Assembly (NCBI GenBank): GCA_004555705.1 | Contig: SFHI01000013.1 | Location: forward strand, 1 to 24,399 | Length of the DNA: 24,399 nucleotides | From: Clostridiales bacterium | GTDB taxonomy: Bacteria; Bacillota; Clostridia; Oscillospirales; Oscillospiraceae | Direction: 5' to 3' | Notes under the pieces: model-generated | Seen by the model: only the letters and a program-made list of their open reading frames with translations | What the model was told of the DNA's origin: nothing | Databases searched by the model: none | Shown: one piece after another, positions 1 through 7,588 of the stretch | How the letters are laid out: each line of letters starts with the position of its first letter | Position numbering within the stretch: position 1 is the first letter of the stretch | Program-made: the position numbers and the translations under genes

Positions 1-205
1 AGACTGCGGTCTCTTTTGCTCCAATTTCTGCGAATCTGGTTTCTTTCTGCTCCCAGCCCTGTTTTCGCATTTTAGGGGCTTACGGAGTGAACTCTATTTA
101 CACCACAACCATTACCGTTGTACCTGAAGCTTCTTTAATGGTTTTTTGGATTCGGGGGTACCTTCCGCACCAATTCCGCACCAATTTTGCATCAGCGCAC
201 CAATT

Positions 206-313
206 TCAGCTTGCCATGGTGGTGCTCTGTTCAAACTGTTTTACGGCGTTGGTGAGAGAGGCATCGGTCACATGGACATAGCGATCCATGGTGGTTTTGA
301 TGCTCGAATGCCC
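206..313 (-). pseudogene. Tyrosine recombinase (phage integrase) C-terminal remnant
   Basis: Read on the minus strand, this encodes GHSSIKTTMDRYVHVTD followed by about 18 residues and a TGA stop. GHSSIxTTMDxYxH is the C-terminal box of phage-type tyrosine integrases, carrying the conserved His and the nucleophilic Tyr. Directly upstream the frame is broken: the bases before GGG CAT read CAA CGG CTG A, so the usual Q-R-L-G-H is interrupted by one extra base, and another stop follows further upstream. The rest of the integrase (about 350 residues) is absent. This looks like the relic of an older mobile element inside or beside the sigK element. The family assignment is strong, and the fragment is far too short to be functional. 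Confidence 0.75.
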
Positions 314-391
314 TCAGCCGTTGCGGCTTCCGCTTCATGAAAGATCTTCATCTGCCGGGCAGTGTATCTGGAAGAAGATGCGATTCTTCTG

Positions 392-420
392 TTTACAGAT
401 TAGCTACCCCATGTTATAAT
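392..420 (+). promoter_or_regulatory. Promoter of the serine recombinase
   Basis: TTTACA (392-397), a 17-bp spacer and TATAAT (415-420), with TG one base before the -10 (extended -10). An AGGAGG ribosome binding site at 447-452 sits eight bases before the ATG at 461. The match is to the vegetative sigma-A consensus. I see no clear SigE-type -10. Confidence 0.65.
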
Positions 421-460
421 AGCGTAACTACAATCACGTATCGGGCAGGAGGAAACGGAT

Positions 461-2269
461 ATGCGCAAAACAGCGGAAGCAATCGCCATCTATTCCCGGA
501 AATCCAAATTTACGGGCAAAGGCGAAAGCATCGGCAATCAGGTGGAGCTGTGCCGGGAGTATGTCCGGAATTTCTTTGGCGAAGAATATGCAGAGGCTTG
601 CGTGGTGTTCGAGGACGAGGGTTTTTCCGGGGGCAACCTGAACCGCCCGGCATTCCGAAATATGATGGAGGGCGTTCGGAAGCATCGGTTCAAGGCAATC
701 GTCGTGTATCGGCTGGACAGAATCAGCAGGAATATCAGCGACTTCACCGGCCTGATCGACGAGCTGACCAAGCTGGAAGTGTCCTTTGTGTCCATCCGGG
801 AGCAGTTCGACACCGGCACACCTATGGGTCGGGCGATGATGTTCATCATTTCCGTGTTTTCTCAGCTTGAGAGGGAGACCATCGCCGAACGTATCCGGGA
901 CAATATGCATGAGCTGGCAAAGACCGGACGCTGGCTGGGCGGCAATGCACCCACCGGTTTCAAGTCGGAGGCGGTCAGCAAGGTTACTGTGGATGGCAAG
1001 ACCCGCAAATCCTTCAAGCTGGTGCCAATTCCCGAAGAAGCAGAAATCCCGAAGCTCATTTTTGACCTGTACACCGAAACGGATTCTCTGACATCGGTGG
1101 AGGCAGAGCTGCTTCGCCGGAGAATCAAGACAAAGCAGGGGAAGGATTTTACCCGTTTTGCCATCAAAGCGATTTTGCAGAACCCGGTATACATGGTCGC
1201 AGACGAGGATGCCTACAATTATTTTACGGAGAGAGAAGCAGATGTCTGCTTCCCCAAGGAAGCCTTCGACGGAGGCCGCGGCATCATGGCCTACAACCGC
1301 ACCGATCAGGAAAAGGGGAAAGCAACAGTATTGCTTCCGGTCAGTGAGTGGATCATCGCCCTGGGGCAGCATCCCGGACTGGTACCCTCCAAGCAGTGGA
1401 TCAAAGTGCAGGAATCTTTGGAACGGAACAAGTCCAAGGGTTATCGAAAGCCCCGAAACAACGAAGCCCTACTCACCGGCCTGCTGTTCTGCGCCTGCGG
1501 GGAACGGATGTATCCCAAGCTGTCCAAGAGAAAGACGGCAGAGGGCGATCCCATCTACACCTATGTGTGTAAGATGAAGGAACGGAGCAAGCGGGAACGC
1601 TGTAATCGACGCAACGCCAACGGCAATCTTCTGGATGCGGCGATTATCGAGCAAATCAAAGCCCTGACGGAGCATGACAGCAGCTTTATCGCTCAGTTGG
1701 AAAAAAGCCGCCAGTTCTACACCGGGAGCCGACAGGAGTACGAAGCACAGCTTGCAAAACTGAAGGAAGAATATAGAGAGAACGAAAAGACCATCAACGG
1801 TCTGATTGATTCGCTGGCTATGGTCGGTGATTCCATCGCAAAGCCCCGTGTTCTGAAGCGGATCGAGGAACTGACCGAAACCAACCGGGAGGTTGAGTAC
1901 CGCATCCATGAACTGGAGGGTCTGACCTCCGCCAATGCCCTCAGCGATGGGGAGTTCGATTTGCTCCGCCAGATGCTGTCCATGTTCCGAACCAATATCG
2001 ACGGGATGTCCGTAGAGGAAAAGCGGGCGGCCATCCGTACTGTGGTTCGTAAGGTGATCTGGGACGGTGTGAATGCCCATGTGGTGCTGTTTGGTGCGGA
2101 CGAAGGCGAGATCGAATTCCCTGATATGGATGACCGGATAGGTAACACGGATAACGAAGGTGATGAGGAAGAACCCCTGGAAGCCTTCGTGGATGTGGAT
2201 TATGAGGAATTTGACTCCGATGGCTCTGATGGTATTTCTAAAAATCCTTGGGGAGAGGATAGCAAATGA
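461..2269 (+). CDS. Large serine recombinase of the sigK intervening element (SpoIVCA-like)
   Basis: A 602-residue large serine recombinase. The N-terminal resolvase domain (about 8-150) has the catalytic serine in YSRKS (Ser12), YRLDRISR (83-90) and the GRAMMFIISVFSQLERE helix (123-139). A recombinase domain follows (about 165-290), then a zinc ribbon with Cys near 343, 345, 369 and 380, a coiled coil (about 405-480) and an unusually acidic tail (about 550-602). Such enzymes catalyse directional site-specific excision and integration. In Bacillus subtilis SpoIVCA excises the skin element from sigK in the mother cell. Here the gene directly precedes the 3' half of sigK in the same direction. 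Its TGA stop (2267-2269) is part of the presumed crossover core AATGA. The start is set by AGGAGG eight bases upstream. The family is certain, and the role as sigK excisase is inferred from position. Confidence 0.9.
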   Translation: MRKTAEAIAIYSRKSKFTGKGESIGNQVELCREYVRNFFGEEYAEACVVFEDEGFSGGNLNRPAFRNMMEGVRKHRFKAIVVYRLDRISRNISDFTGLIDELTKLEVSFVSIREQFDTGTPMGRAMMFIISVFSQLERETIAERIRDNMHELAKTGRWLGGNAPTGFKSEAVSKVTVDGKTRKSFKLVPIPEEAEIPKLIFDLYTETDSLTSVEAELLRRRIKTKQGKDFTRFAIKAILQNPVYMVADEDAYNYFTEREADVCFPKEAFDGGRGIMAYNRTDQEKGKATVLLPVSEWIIALGQHPGLVPSKQWIKVQESLERNKSKGYRKPRNNEALLTGLLFCACGERMYPKLSKRKTAEGDPIYTYVCKMKERSKRERCNRRNANGNLLDAAIIEQIKALTEHDSSFIAQLEKSRQFYTGSRQEYEAQLAKLKEEYRENEKTINGLIDSLAMVGDSIAKPRVLKRIEELTETNREVEYRIHELEGLTSANALSDGEFDLLRQMLSMFRTNIDGMSVEEKRAAIRTVVRKVIWDGVNAHVVLFGADEGEIEFPDMDDRIGNTDNEGDEEEPLEAFVDVDYEEFDSDGSDGISKNPWGEDSK

Positions 2270-2274
2270 AATCC
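2254..2274 (+). other. Presumed attachment site (att core) of the sigK-splitting element
   Basis: AATGA at 2265-2269 lies where the recombinase reading frame ends and sigK homology begins (Asn-Glu-Ile-Leu). It is flanked by a short imperfect dyad, GGAT (2257-2260) and ATCC (2271-2274). From memory, the B. subtilis skin crossover also occurs within a 5-bp AATGA repeat. The partner site must lie left of the window, so identity of the core is inferred. Confidence 0.6.
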
Positions 2275-2621
2275 TGATGTACTTCCGTTCCCAGCGGAAA
2301 AGCGCCCAGGATGTGTCTTTGTCGGATTACATCGAGACGGGCACCGATGGGGCGGCGCTGTCGCTGATGGACGTGGTCTGCGAGGAGGGGGACCTGCTGG
2401 AGCAGGTCAGCACCCGGCAGACCGTGCTCCAGCTCCGCGCCGCGGTGGAGACCTGCCTGACCGACCAGGAGCGCCAGGTCATCCGCCTGCGCTACGGCCT
2501 GGACACCGGCGTCGCCAAACGCCAGCGGGAGGTGGCCGCCATCACCGGCATCAGCCGCAGCTACGTTTCCCGCATCGAAAAACGCGCCCTGGAGAAGCTC
2601 CGCTCTGCGCTGGAGGATTGA
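2265..2621 (+). pseudogene. sigK: RNA polymerase sigma factor SigK, 3' half (SpoIIIC-like), split gene
   Basis: Starting at codon AAT 2265 the frame reads NEILMYFRSQRKSAQDVSLSD and continues to a TGA at 2619-2621, giving about 118 residues. It covers the end of sigma region 2, region 3 and region 4, with the helix-turn-helix ending ISRSYVSRIEKRALEKL. That wording is typical of SigK, the late mother-cell sigma factor of endospore formers, rather than SigE, SigF or SigG. Regions 1 and most of 2 are missing, and upstream codons in this frame are only the shadow of the recombinase. The gene is therefore interrupted, not decayed: nothing in the 3' half is broken, and excision of the upstream element would fuse it to a 5' half outside the window. 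An internal ATG at 2277 is the first possible start but lacks a convincing ribosome binding site. Confidence 0.87.
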
Positions 2622-2656
2622 GCAGCCACGAATTGCTGACCCTGCATAGGTTTTAT

Positions 2657-2685
2657 TTGCGCCTTCACGGAAACTGTGCTATCAT
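2657..2685 (+). promoter_or_regulatory. Probable promoter of the GntR-family regulator
   Basis: TTGCGC (2657-2662), 17 bp, TATCAT (2680-2685), followed about 20 bp later by AAAGGGG before the ATG at 2724. The match to the sigma-A consensus is moderate. Confidence 0.4.
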
Positions 2686-2723
2686 ATTCCGTATAAACGA
2701 ATCAGAAAGGGGCGCCGGGCGCA

Positions 2724-3428
2724 ATGAGCGAGTTATCCCATTTGAAACACAAATTGCTTGCCGAACAGGTGGAGGATCAGATTTACCACTACATTCTGGA
2801 TACCCCCTTAAACCCGGGCGACAAGCTGCCCAATGAGTTCGCGCTGGGGGAGCGCTTCGGCGTGGGGCGCAGCACCATCCGCGAAGCGGTGAAGCTGCTG
2901 TCCAGCAAGGGCATTGTGGAGGTCCGGCATGGGTCCGGCACCTATGTGGTGACCATCGTGCCCACCGCCGACCCTCTGGGTCTGCGGGCCATACAGGATA
3001 AAAACGCGCTGGCGATGGACCTGGTGAACGTGCGGCTGCTGCTGGAGCCCGGAATCGCCGAGATGGCCGCCAACCAGGCCACAGCGGAGGATATTGTCCG
3101 TCTGAACAACCTCTGTGACCGTGTGGAACGCAAAATCAACTCCGGTGAGCACTACATTGAGGATGACATTGCCTTTCACACCTGCATTGCCGAGTGCAGC
3201 AAAAACACGGTGGTGCAGCAGCTGATTCCCATTATCGACACCGCTGTCATGATGTTCGTCAACGTGACCCACAAGCAGCTTACCCAGGAAACCATCACGA
3301 CCCACCGGATGATCGTGGATGCCATTACCGCCCATGACCCCATCGGCGCCCGCAGCGCCATGACCATGCACCTGACCATCAACCGCGCTCTGATCAAAAA
3401 AATCTATGAAGAGGGCATTTCGGGCTGA
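2724..3428 (+). CDS. GntR family transcriptional regulator, FadR/FCD subfamily
   Basis: A 234-residue DNA-binding regulator. Residues 10-75 form the GntR winged helix-turn-helix (NEFALGERFGVGRSTIREAVKLL, then the wing VRHGSGTYV). From about 90 to 225 there is an all-helical FCD ligand-binding domain, including DDIAFHTCIAECS and the late THRMIVDAI and MTMHL segments that carry the metal/ligand residues of this family. FCD regulators typically sense sugar acids or other small carboxylates. The gene sits just upstream of, and in the same direction as, a dehydratase and a GntP-type permease, but has its own terminator, so it most likely controls the promoter at 3634-3661. Its ligand cannot be read from the sequence. 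The start follows AAAGGGG and matches the usual family length. Confidence 0.88.
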   Translation: MSELSHLKHKLLAEQVEDQIYHYILDTPLNPGDKLPNEFALGERFGVGRSTIREAVKLLSSKGIVEVRHGSGTYVVTIVPTADPLGLRAIQDKNALAMDLVNVRLLLEPGIAEMAANQATAEDIVRLNNLCDRVERKINSGEHYIEDDIAFHTCIAECSKNTVVQQLIPIIDTAVMMFVNVTHKQLTQETITTHRMIVDAITAHDPIGARSAMTMHLTINRALIKKIYEEGISG

Positions 3429-3438
3429 CCGCTTCCTT

Positions 3439-3475
3439 CCCCGCGCCGTCCTGCGGACCGCGCGGGGCTTTTTTG
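3439..3475 (+). terminator. Intrinsic terminator after the GntR regulator
   Basis: CCCCGCGC (3439-3446) pairs with GCGCGGGG (3460-3467) and is followed by CTTTTTTG. It separates the regulator from the dehydratase-permease transcript. Confidence 0.85.
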
Positions 3476-3633
3476 CAAAAAGTCATCAGATGTCTTATGA
3501 GATGGTTTTCTTCCAATCCCCCGCTTGAACGTCTGTACAGGCTGTTATTCCTGGATTTTCCTTCCCGTTTTATTCATTTTCCCCAATTAATCCGGGATGT
3601 ATTTTCCATAAAGTAGAAACCAATCGGAACGAC

Positions 3634-3661
3634 TTGCAAATCATATAATCCGTATTATAAT
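3634..3661 (+). promoter_or_regulatory. Promoter of the dehydratase-permease transcript
   Basis: TTGCAA (3634-3639), 16 bp, TATAAT (3656-3661). An AGGAGG at 3703-3708 lies before the ATG at 3716. The motif TCTTATG occurs at about 3491-3497 and, inverted, at 3667-3673. These two sites flank the promoter and could be regulator contacts, but this is weak. Confidence 0.65.
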
Positions 3662-3715
3662 AAAGACATAAGATGTTAGTCCGCAGAGGACCGGCAAAAA
3701 ACAGGAGGTAACGTT

Positions 3716-5503
3716 ATGCTTCTTCGTTCTCAGCAAGTCCGGACGCTGGCGCCTGAAAACGATCCGCTGAAGGTCGGCATGGGCTGGACCGTTCCCGATC
3801 TGGGCAAGCCTCAGATCATGGTGGAGAGCACCTACGGCGACAGCCACCCCGGCAGCGCCCACTTAAACCGGTTTGTGGAACAGGCGGTTCAGGCAGTCAA
3901 CGAACACGGCGGAAAGGCCGCCCGCTACTATGCCACCGATATGTGCGACGGCATCGCCCAGGGCCACGATGGGATCAACTACTCCCTGGCCCACCGGGAC
4001 GCCATCGTCAACCTGGTGGAGGCCCAGGCCAACGCCAGCGTGTATGACGGCGGCGTGTTCATCGCCAGCTGTGACAAGTCCATGCCCGCCATGCTCATGA
4101 GCATCGGCCGCCTGAAGGACATGAGCGCCATCGTGGTCACGGGGGGCGTCATGGAGGCCCACACCCTGCCGGAAAAATACGTTGTCCAGGACCCCGCCTG
4201 CAAGATCAACGAACTGCTGACCCTGGAGCAGATCGGCAAGTTCGACGCCTGGGAGAAAACCGGCGTCATCCCCAACGACCAGCTGGACTACTACAAGCAG
4301 CACGCCTGCCCCAGCTGCGGTGCCTGCTCCTTCATGGGCACCGCCTCCACCATGCAGATCATGGCAGAAGCCCTGGGCCTGATGCTCCCCGGCACCGCTC
4401 TGATGCCCGCCACCGCCCCCGAGCTGAAGCAGGCGGCCTATGATGCCGGCGTTCAGCTGATGAAGCTGGTGGAGCAGGGCATCACCGCGAAGGACATCGT
4501 GACGAAGAAGAGCTTCGAGAACGCCATCATGGTCCACGCGGCCATCTCCGGCTCCACCAACGCCACCATGCACCTGCCCGCCATCGCTCACGAGTTCGGC
4601 ATTGAGATCGACGCGGACACCTTTGACCGGATGCACAGGGGCGCCCATTACCTGCTGAACATCCGCCCCTCCGGCGACTGGCCCGCTCAGTATTTCTACT
4701 ACGCGGGCGGCGTGCCCCGGGTCATGGAGGAGATCAAGTCCATGCTCCACCTGGACGTGCTGACCGTCACTGGAAAGACCCTGGGGGAGAACCTGGAGGA
4801 GTTAAAGCGCAGCGGCTTCTACGACCACTGTGACGAAATCCTGAAGCAGAAAACCGCAAACCTCAGCATCTCGGTGAGCCGCACCGATATCATCCACACC
4901 TTTGAAGATGCCAAGGGCACCGACGGCAGCATTGCCATCCTGAAGGGCAACCTGGCCCCCGAGGGCAGCGTCATCAAGCACACCGCCTGCCCCAGGAATA
5001 TGTTCCGGGCTACCCTCCGGGCCAAGCCCTATGACAGTGAGGAGGAATGTATCGCCGCAGTGCTTCACGGGGAGGTTCAGCCCGGCGACGCCATCTTCAT
5101 CCGCTACGAAGGCCCCCGGGGCAGCGGAATGCCGGAGATGTTCTATACCGGCGAAGCCATCTGCGCCGACCAGAAGCTGGCCTCCAGCGTGGCGCTGATC
5201 ACCGACGGACGGTTTTCCGGTGCCAGCCGGGGCCCGGTCATCGGTCATGTCAGCCCGGAGGCTGCTGCCGGCGGCCCCATCGCCCTGGTAGAGGAGGGCG
5301 ACCTGATCCGCATCGATGTGGAAGCGCGGGAGCTTGCCATCGTGGGCGTTCAGGGTGAAGAAAAGTCCCTGGAGGAGATGGACACCATCCTCGCCGCCCG
5401 CCGGGCCAAATGGCAGCCCAAAGCGCCGAAATACACCAGTGGCCTTCTCAAGCTCTACTCCCAGCACGCCGTCAGCCCCATGAAGGGCGCGTATATGGAA
5501 TAA
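3716..5503 (+). CDS. IlvD/Edd-family dehydratase, probably a sugar-acid dehydratase
   Basis: A 595-residue member of the dihydroxy-acid / phosphogluconate dehydratase family, Fe-S enzymes that dehydrate 2,3-dihydroxy acids to 2-keto-3-deoxy acids. The three expected cluster cysteines are visible at Cys77 (DMCDGI), Cys119 (SCDKS) and Cys204 (CGACSFMGTA). Also present are HAAISGSTNA, a GDWPAQYFYYAGGVPRVM segment, GNLAPEGSVIK and the C-terminal DGRFSGASRGPVIGHVSPEA active-site loop. Features such as NLAPEGSVIK plus AGGVP recall YjhG/YagF-type aldonate dehydratases as much as IlvD. Flanking GntR and GntP genes, and the absence of other branched-chain biosynthesis genes, favour sugar-acid catabolism over valine/isoleucine synthesis. 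The start has AGGAGG eight bases upstream. Family certain, substrate inferred. Confidence 0.85.
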   Translation: MLLRSQQVRTLAPENDPLKVGMGWTVPDLGKPQIMVESTYGDSHPGSAHLNRFVEQAVQAVNEHGGKAARYYATDMCDGIAQGHDGINYSLAHRDAIVNLVEAQANASVYDGGVFIASCDKSMPAMLMSIGRLKDMSAIVVTGGVMEAHTLPEKYVVQDPACKINELLTLEQIGKFDAWEKTGVIPNDQLDYYKQHACPSCGACSFMGTASTMQIMAEALGLMLPGTALMPATAPELKQAAYDAGVQLMKLVEQGITAKDIVTKKSFENAIMVHAAISGSTNATMHLPAIAHEFGIEIDADTFDRMHRGAHYLLNIRPSGDWPAQYFYYAGGVPRVMEEIKSMLHLDVLTVTGKTLGENLEELKRSGFYDHCDEILKQKTANLSISVSRTDIIHTFEDAKGTDGSIAILKGNLAPEGSVIKHTACPRNMFRATLRAKPYDSEEECIAAVLHGEVQPGDAIFIRYEGPRGSGMPEMFYTGEAICADQKLASSVALITDGRFSGASRGPVIGHVSPEAAAGGPIALVEEGDLIRIDVEARELAIVGVQGEEKSLEEMDTILAARRAKWQPKAPKYTSGLLKLYSQHAVSPMKGAYME

Positions 5504-5539
5504 CATCAAACGCTTATCGGATGAACGCAGCCGTATGGT

Positions 5540-5783
5540 AAATTGGTGTTTGAAAGGGTGCACTTAAAAAACGCTGTCATTGCGAGCCAGTCCGCAGACT
5601 GGCGTGGCAATCCCCCGGTTGCATAGTACCAGGTGGCGATTACCGCCAAGAACCGCAATAATCCCCATTTTTTTCGGGTGCTTATCGGCACATTTCCCCT
5701 CTAACCGGGGGATTGCCACACCAGTGTGCGCACTGGTTCGCAATGACAGGTAATTTGCAGCGCACCCTTGCAAACAACAATTT
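5540..5783 (+). repeat. Concentric inverted-repeat element, copy 1 (TGTCATTGCGA core)
   Basis: Outer arms AAATTGGTGTTTG (5540-5552) and CAAACAACAATTT (5771-5783). Inside them AGGGTGC pairs with GCACCCT, and the core at 5575-5748 runs from TGTCATTGCGA to TCGCAATGACA. Each core end carries GTGGCAATCCCCC or its complement and a smaller palindrome (CCAGTCCGCAGACTGG on the left, CCAGTGTGCGCACTGG on the right). It fills the gap between dehydratase and permease and should be transcribed with them. No ORF or transposase inside. Confidence 0.9.
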
Positions 5784-5843
5784 GTCGCTTCACCGCGCAA
5801 AGTCCCACATTAATACAAAGAAGAAACGAAAAGGAGATCAATT

Positions 5844-7199
5844 ATGGAAGCTGTTGTCGCGCTGGACCCCACCCGGCTTGTAATTGCCGCCGTGGCCGGT
5901 CTGATTCTGCTCCTGGTCCTCATCATCAGGTTCAAGGTACAGACTATGGTCTCCATTCTGGTGGGCGCCATCACCATCGGTCTGGTGGCCGGTATGCCCC
6001 TTTCCGCCATTATCGACTCGGTGAATCAGGGTATCGGGAATACCCTGAAGGGCATCGCCCTGCTGGTGGGCCTTGGCTCCATGTTCGGCGCCATTCTGGA
6101 AATCTCCGGCGGCGCCCAGTCCCTGGCCGTCACCATGGTGCGGAAATTCGGCGACGAAAAAGCCGCCTGGGCCCTGGGCCTGACGGGCCTCGTCATCGCC
6201 ATGCCCGTTTTCTTCGACGCGGGCCTCATCATTCTGATTCCCCTGGCCTTCTCCCTGGCCAAGCGCACCAACCGTTCCACGCTGTACTACGCCATCCCGC
6301 TGCTGGCCGGTCTGGCCGTGGGCCACGCCTTTATCCCGCCCACGCCGGGTCCCGTACTGGTGGCCACCATGCTGGGGGTTGACCTGGGCTGGGTCATTCT
6401 GGTGGGCATCGTCTGCGGCAGCTTTGCCATGGTGGTGGCCGGCCCCATCTGGGGCAAATACTGCGGCAAGAAGTACATGGTTCCCGTACCGGACCACGTT
6501 GCCCAGCAGGAGGACATTGACGAAAGCAAGCTGCCCCGCTTCCGGACCATTATCGGCATCATCCTGATTCCTCTGGTGCTTATCATTGCCAATTCCGTGG
6601 CCAAGGTGATCCCCGCCCTGTCCGCCATTCAGCCGGTGCTGGCCTTCCTGGGTGAGCCCTTCGTGGCGCTGACCATCGCCGTGATTGCCGCCATGTTCCT
6701 GCTGGGCTTCAAGCACGGCTACAGCAAAGAGGAGCTGGAGAAGATCATGACCAAATCCCTGGAGCCCACCGGCATGATCCTGCTGGTGACTGCCTGCGGC
6801 GGCGTGCTGCGCTATATGCTGCAGAACTCCGGCCTGGGCGATGTGATCGGCAATGCCGTGGCTTCCGCCAGCCTGCCCCTGGTGCTGGTGGCCTTCATCG
6901 TGGCTGCCCTGGTGCGCATCTCCGTAGGCTCTACCACCGTGGCCATGACCATGGCCGCAGGCATCATCGCCGCCATGCCCGGAATCGGGGAGCTGTCTCC
7001 CCTGTACCTGGCCTGCGTCACCGCGGCCATCGCGGGCGGCTCCACGGTCTGCTCCCACTTCAACGACTCCGGCTTCTGGCTGGTCAAGAGCCTGGTGGGT
7101 ATGGACGAAAAGACCGCCCTCAAGACCTGGACCATTATGGAAACCCTGGTGGGCGGCGTGGGCTTCCTGGTTGCCCTGGTGATCTCCTTCTTCGCCTGA
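5844..7199 (+). CDS. GntP-family gluconate/sugar-acid permease
   Basis: A 451-residue polytopic membrane protein, almost entirely hydrophobic with roughly 12 membrane segments, including AAVAGLILLLVLIIRF at the N-terminus and VGFLVALVISFFA at the C-terminus. Family-type landmarks are PVFFDAGLIILIPLAFSLAKR, the HAFIPPTPGPV loop, a hydrophilic central loop around residues 210-235, and a conserved C-terminal SVGSTTVAMTMAAGI / GGSTVCSHFNDSGFW region. GntP proteins are H+ symporters for gluconate and related acids. It follows the dehydratase after 340 bp, most of which is a repeat element, with no terminator visible between them, so the two are probably cotranscribed. AAGGAG lies nine bases before the ATG. 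The transported acid is not deducible. Confidence 0.9.
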   Translation: MEAVVALDPTRLVIAAVAGLILLLVLIIRFKVQTMVSILVGAITIGLVAGMPLSAIIDSVNQGIGNTLKGIALLVGLGSMFGAILEISGGAQSLAVTMVRKFGDEKAAWALGLTGLVIAMPVFFDAGLIILIPLAFSLAKRTNRSTLYYAIPLLAGLAVGHAFIPPTPGPVLVATMLGVDLGWVILVGIVCGSFAMVVAGPIWGKYCGKKYMVPVPDHVAQQEDIDESKLPRFRTIIGIILIPLVLIIANSVAKVIPALSAIQPVLAFLGEPFVALTIAVIAAMFLLGFKHGYSKEELEKIMTKSLEPTGMILLVTACGGVLRYMLQNSGLGDVIGNAVASASLPLVLVAFIVAALVRISVGSTTVAMTMAAGIIAAMPGIGELSPLYLACVTAAIAGGSTVCSHFNDSGFWLVKSLVGMDEKTALKTWTIMETLVGGVGFLVALVISFFA

Positions 7200-7203
7200 C
7201 ATC

Positions 7204-7240
7204 AAAAGGCCTGCCTCTTTTGCGAGGCAGGCCTTTTGTT
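7204..7240 (+). terminator. Intrinsic terminator after the permease
   Basis: AAAGGCCTGCCTC, a six-base loop, GAGGCAGGCCTTTT, ending in TTTTGTTT. The 13-bp stem is perfect, and A/T tracts on both sides would allow it to work in both directions. Confidence 0.9.
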
Positions 7241-7266
7241 TGTACGCAGCGAAATAACACGGCGGC

Positions 7267-7545
7267 AAATTGGTGTACTGGCGCGGCAGCGCCCTTGGCT
7301 TCCCCCGGGGGGAAGCTGTCGCCCGAATCGGCTCTTCGGAACCGATTCGGGTGACTGATGAGGAACGGCGAAATCCACAAATTTTCAGTGCAGTGCGTAA
7401 AAAAGCACCGCATTGGGACACGCTTTGTTCTTTCGGGTTGCATATATTAACGCAGATGTCGCCGTTCCTCATCCACCGCTTCGTGGTCCCCCTTCCCCCC
7501 GGGGGAAGGTATTTTCGAGAGCCTTTAGACTTACAAACACCAATT
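7267..7545. repeat. Concentric inverted-repeat element, copy 2 (CTTCCCCCGGGGGAAG core)
   Basis: Arms AAATTGGTGTACTGG (7267) and CAAACACCAATT (7534-7545). The core contains several nested hairpins: GGCTTCCCCCGGGGGGAAGC near 7297, CCCGAATCGG...CCGATTCGGG at 7322-7351, GATGAGGAACGGCGA pairing with TCGCCGTTCCTCATC, and CTTCCCCCCGGGGGAAGG at the right end. It lies between the convergent permease and CapA-like genes. No coding capacity recognised. Confidence 0.88.
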
Positions 7546-7588
7546 CGTCGAACCGCTGCCAAATGGCTTTTTTATGCAACGGATACAG

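Larger units (their letters stand above)
1..460. other. End region of the intervening element, no intact gene
   Basis: No intact gene is visible before the recombinase at 461. The stretch holds a short minus-strand tyrosine-integrase remnant (206-313), three closely spaced GCACCAATT repeats at about 168-205, and the recombinase promoter at 392-420. A minus-strand reading frame ending at a TAA at 98-100 with the tail IKEASGTTVMVVV could be another gene end, but I cannot assign it. The plus-strand reading frames here have no recognisable family features and no good ribosome binding site. Since sigK sequence starts at 2265, this DNA should belong to the element that splits sigK. Confidence 0.5.

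Noticed and set aside
337..870. A 177-codon plus-strand open frame overlapping the recombinase
   Set aside because: No ribosome binding site, Arg/Gly-rich composition, and it overlaps the clearly coding resolvase domain.
5838..7562. A 574-codon open frame on the minus strand opposite the permease gene
   Set aside because: Extremely His/Gln/Gly-rich shadow of GC-rich third positions. The plus-strand permease is clearly real and has a ribosome binding site.
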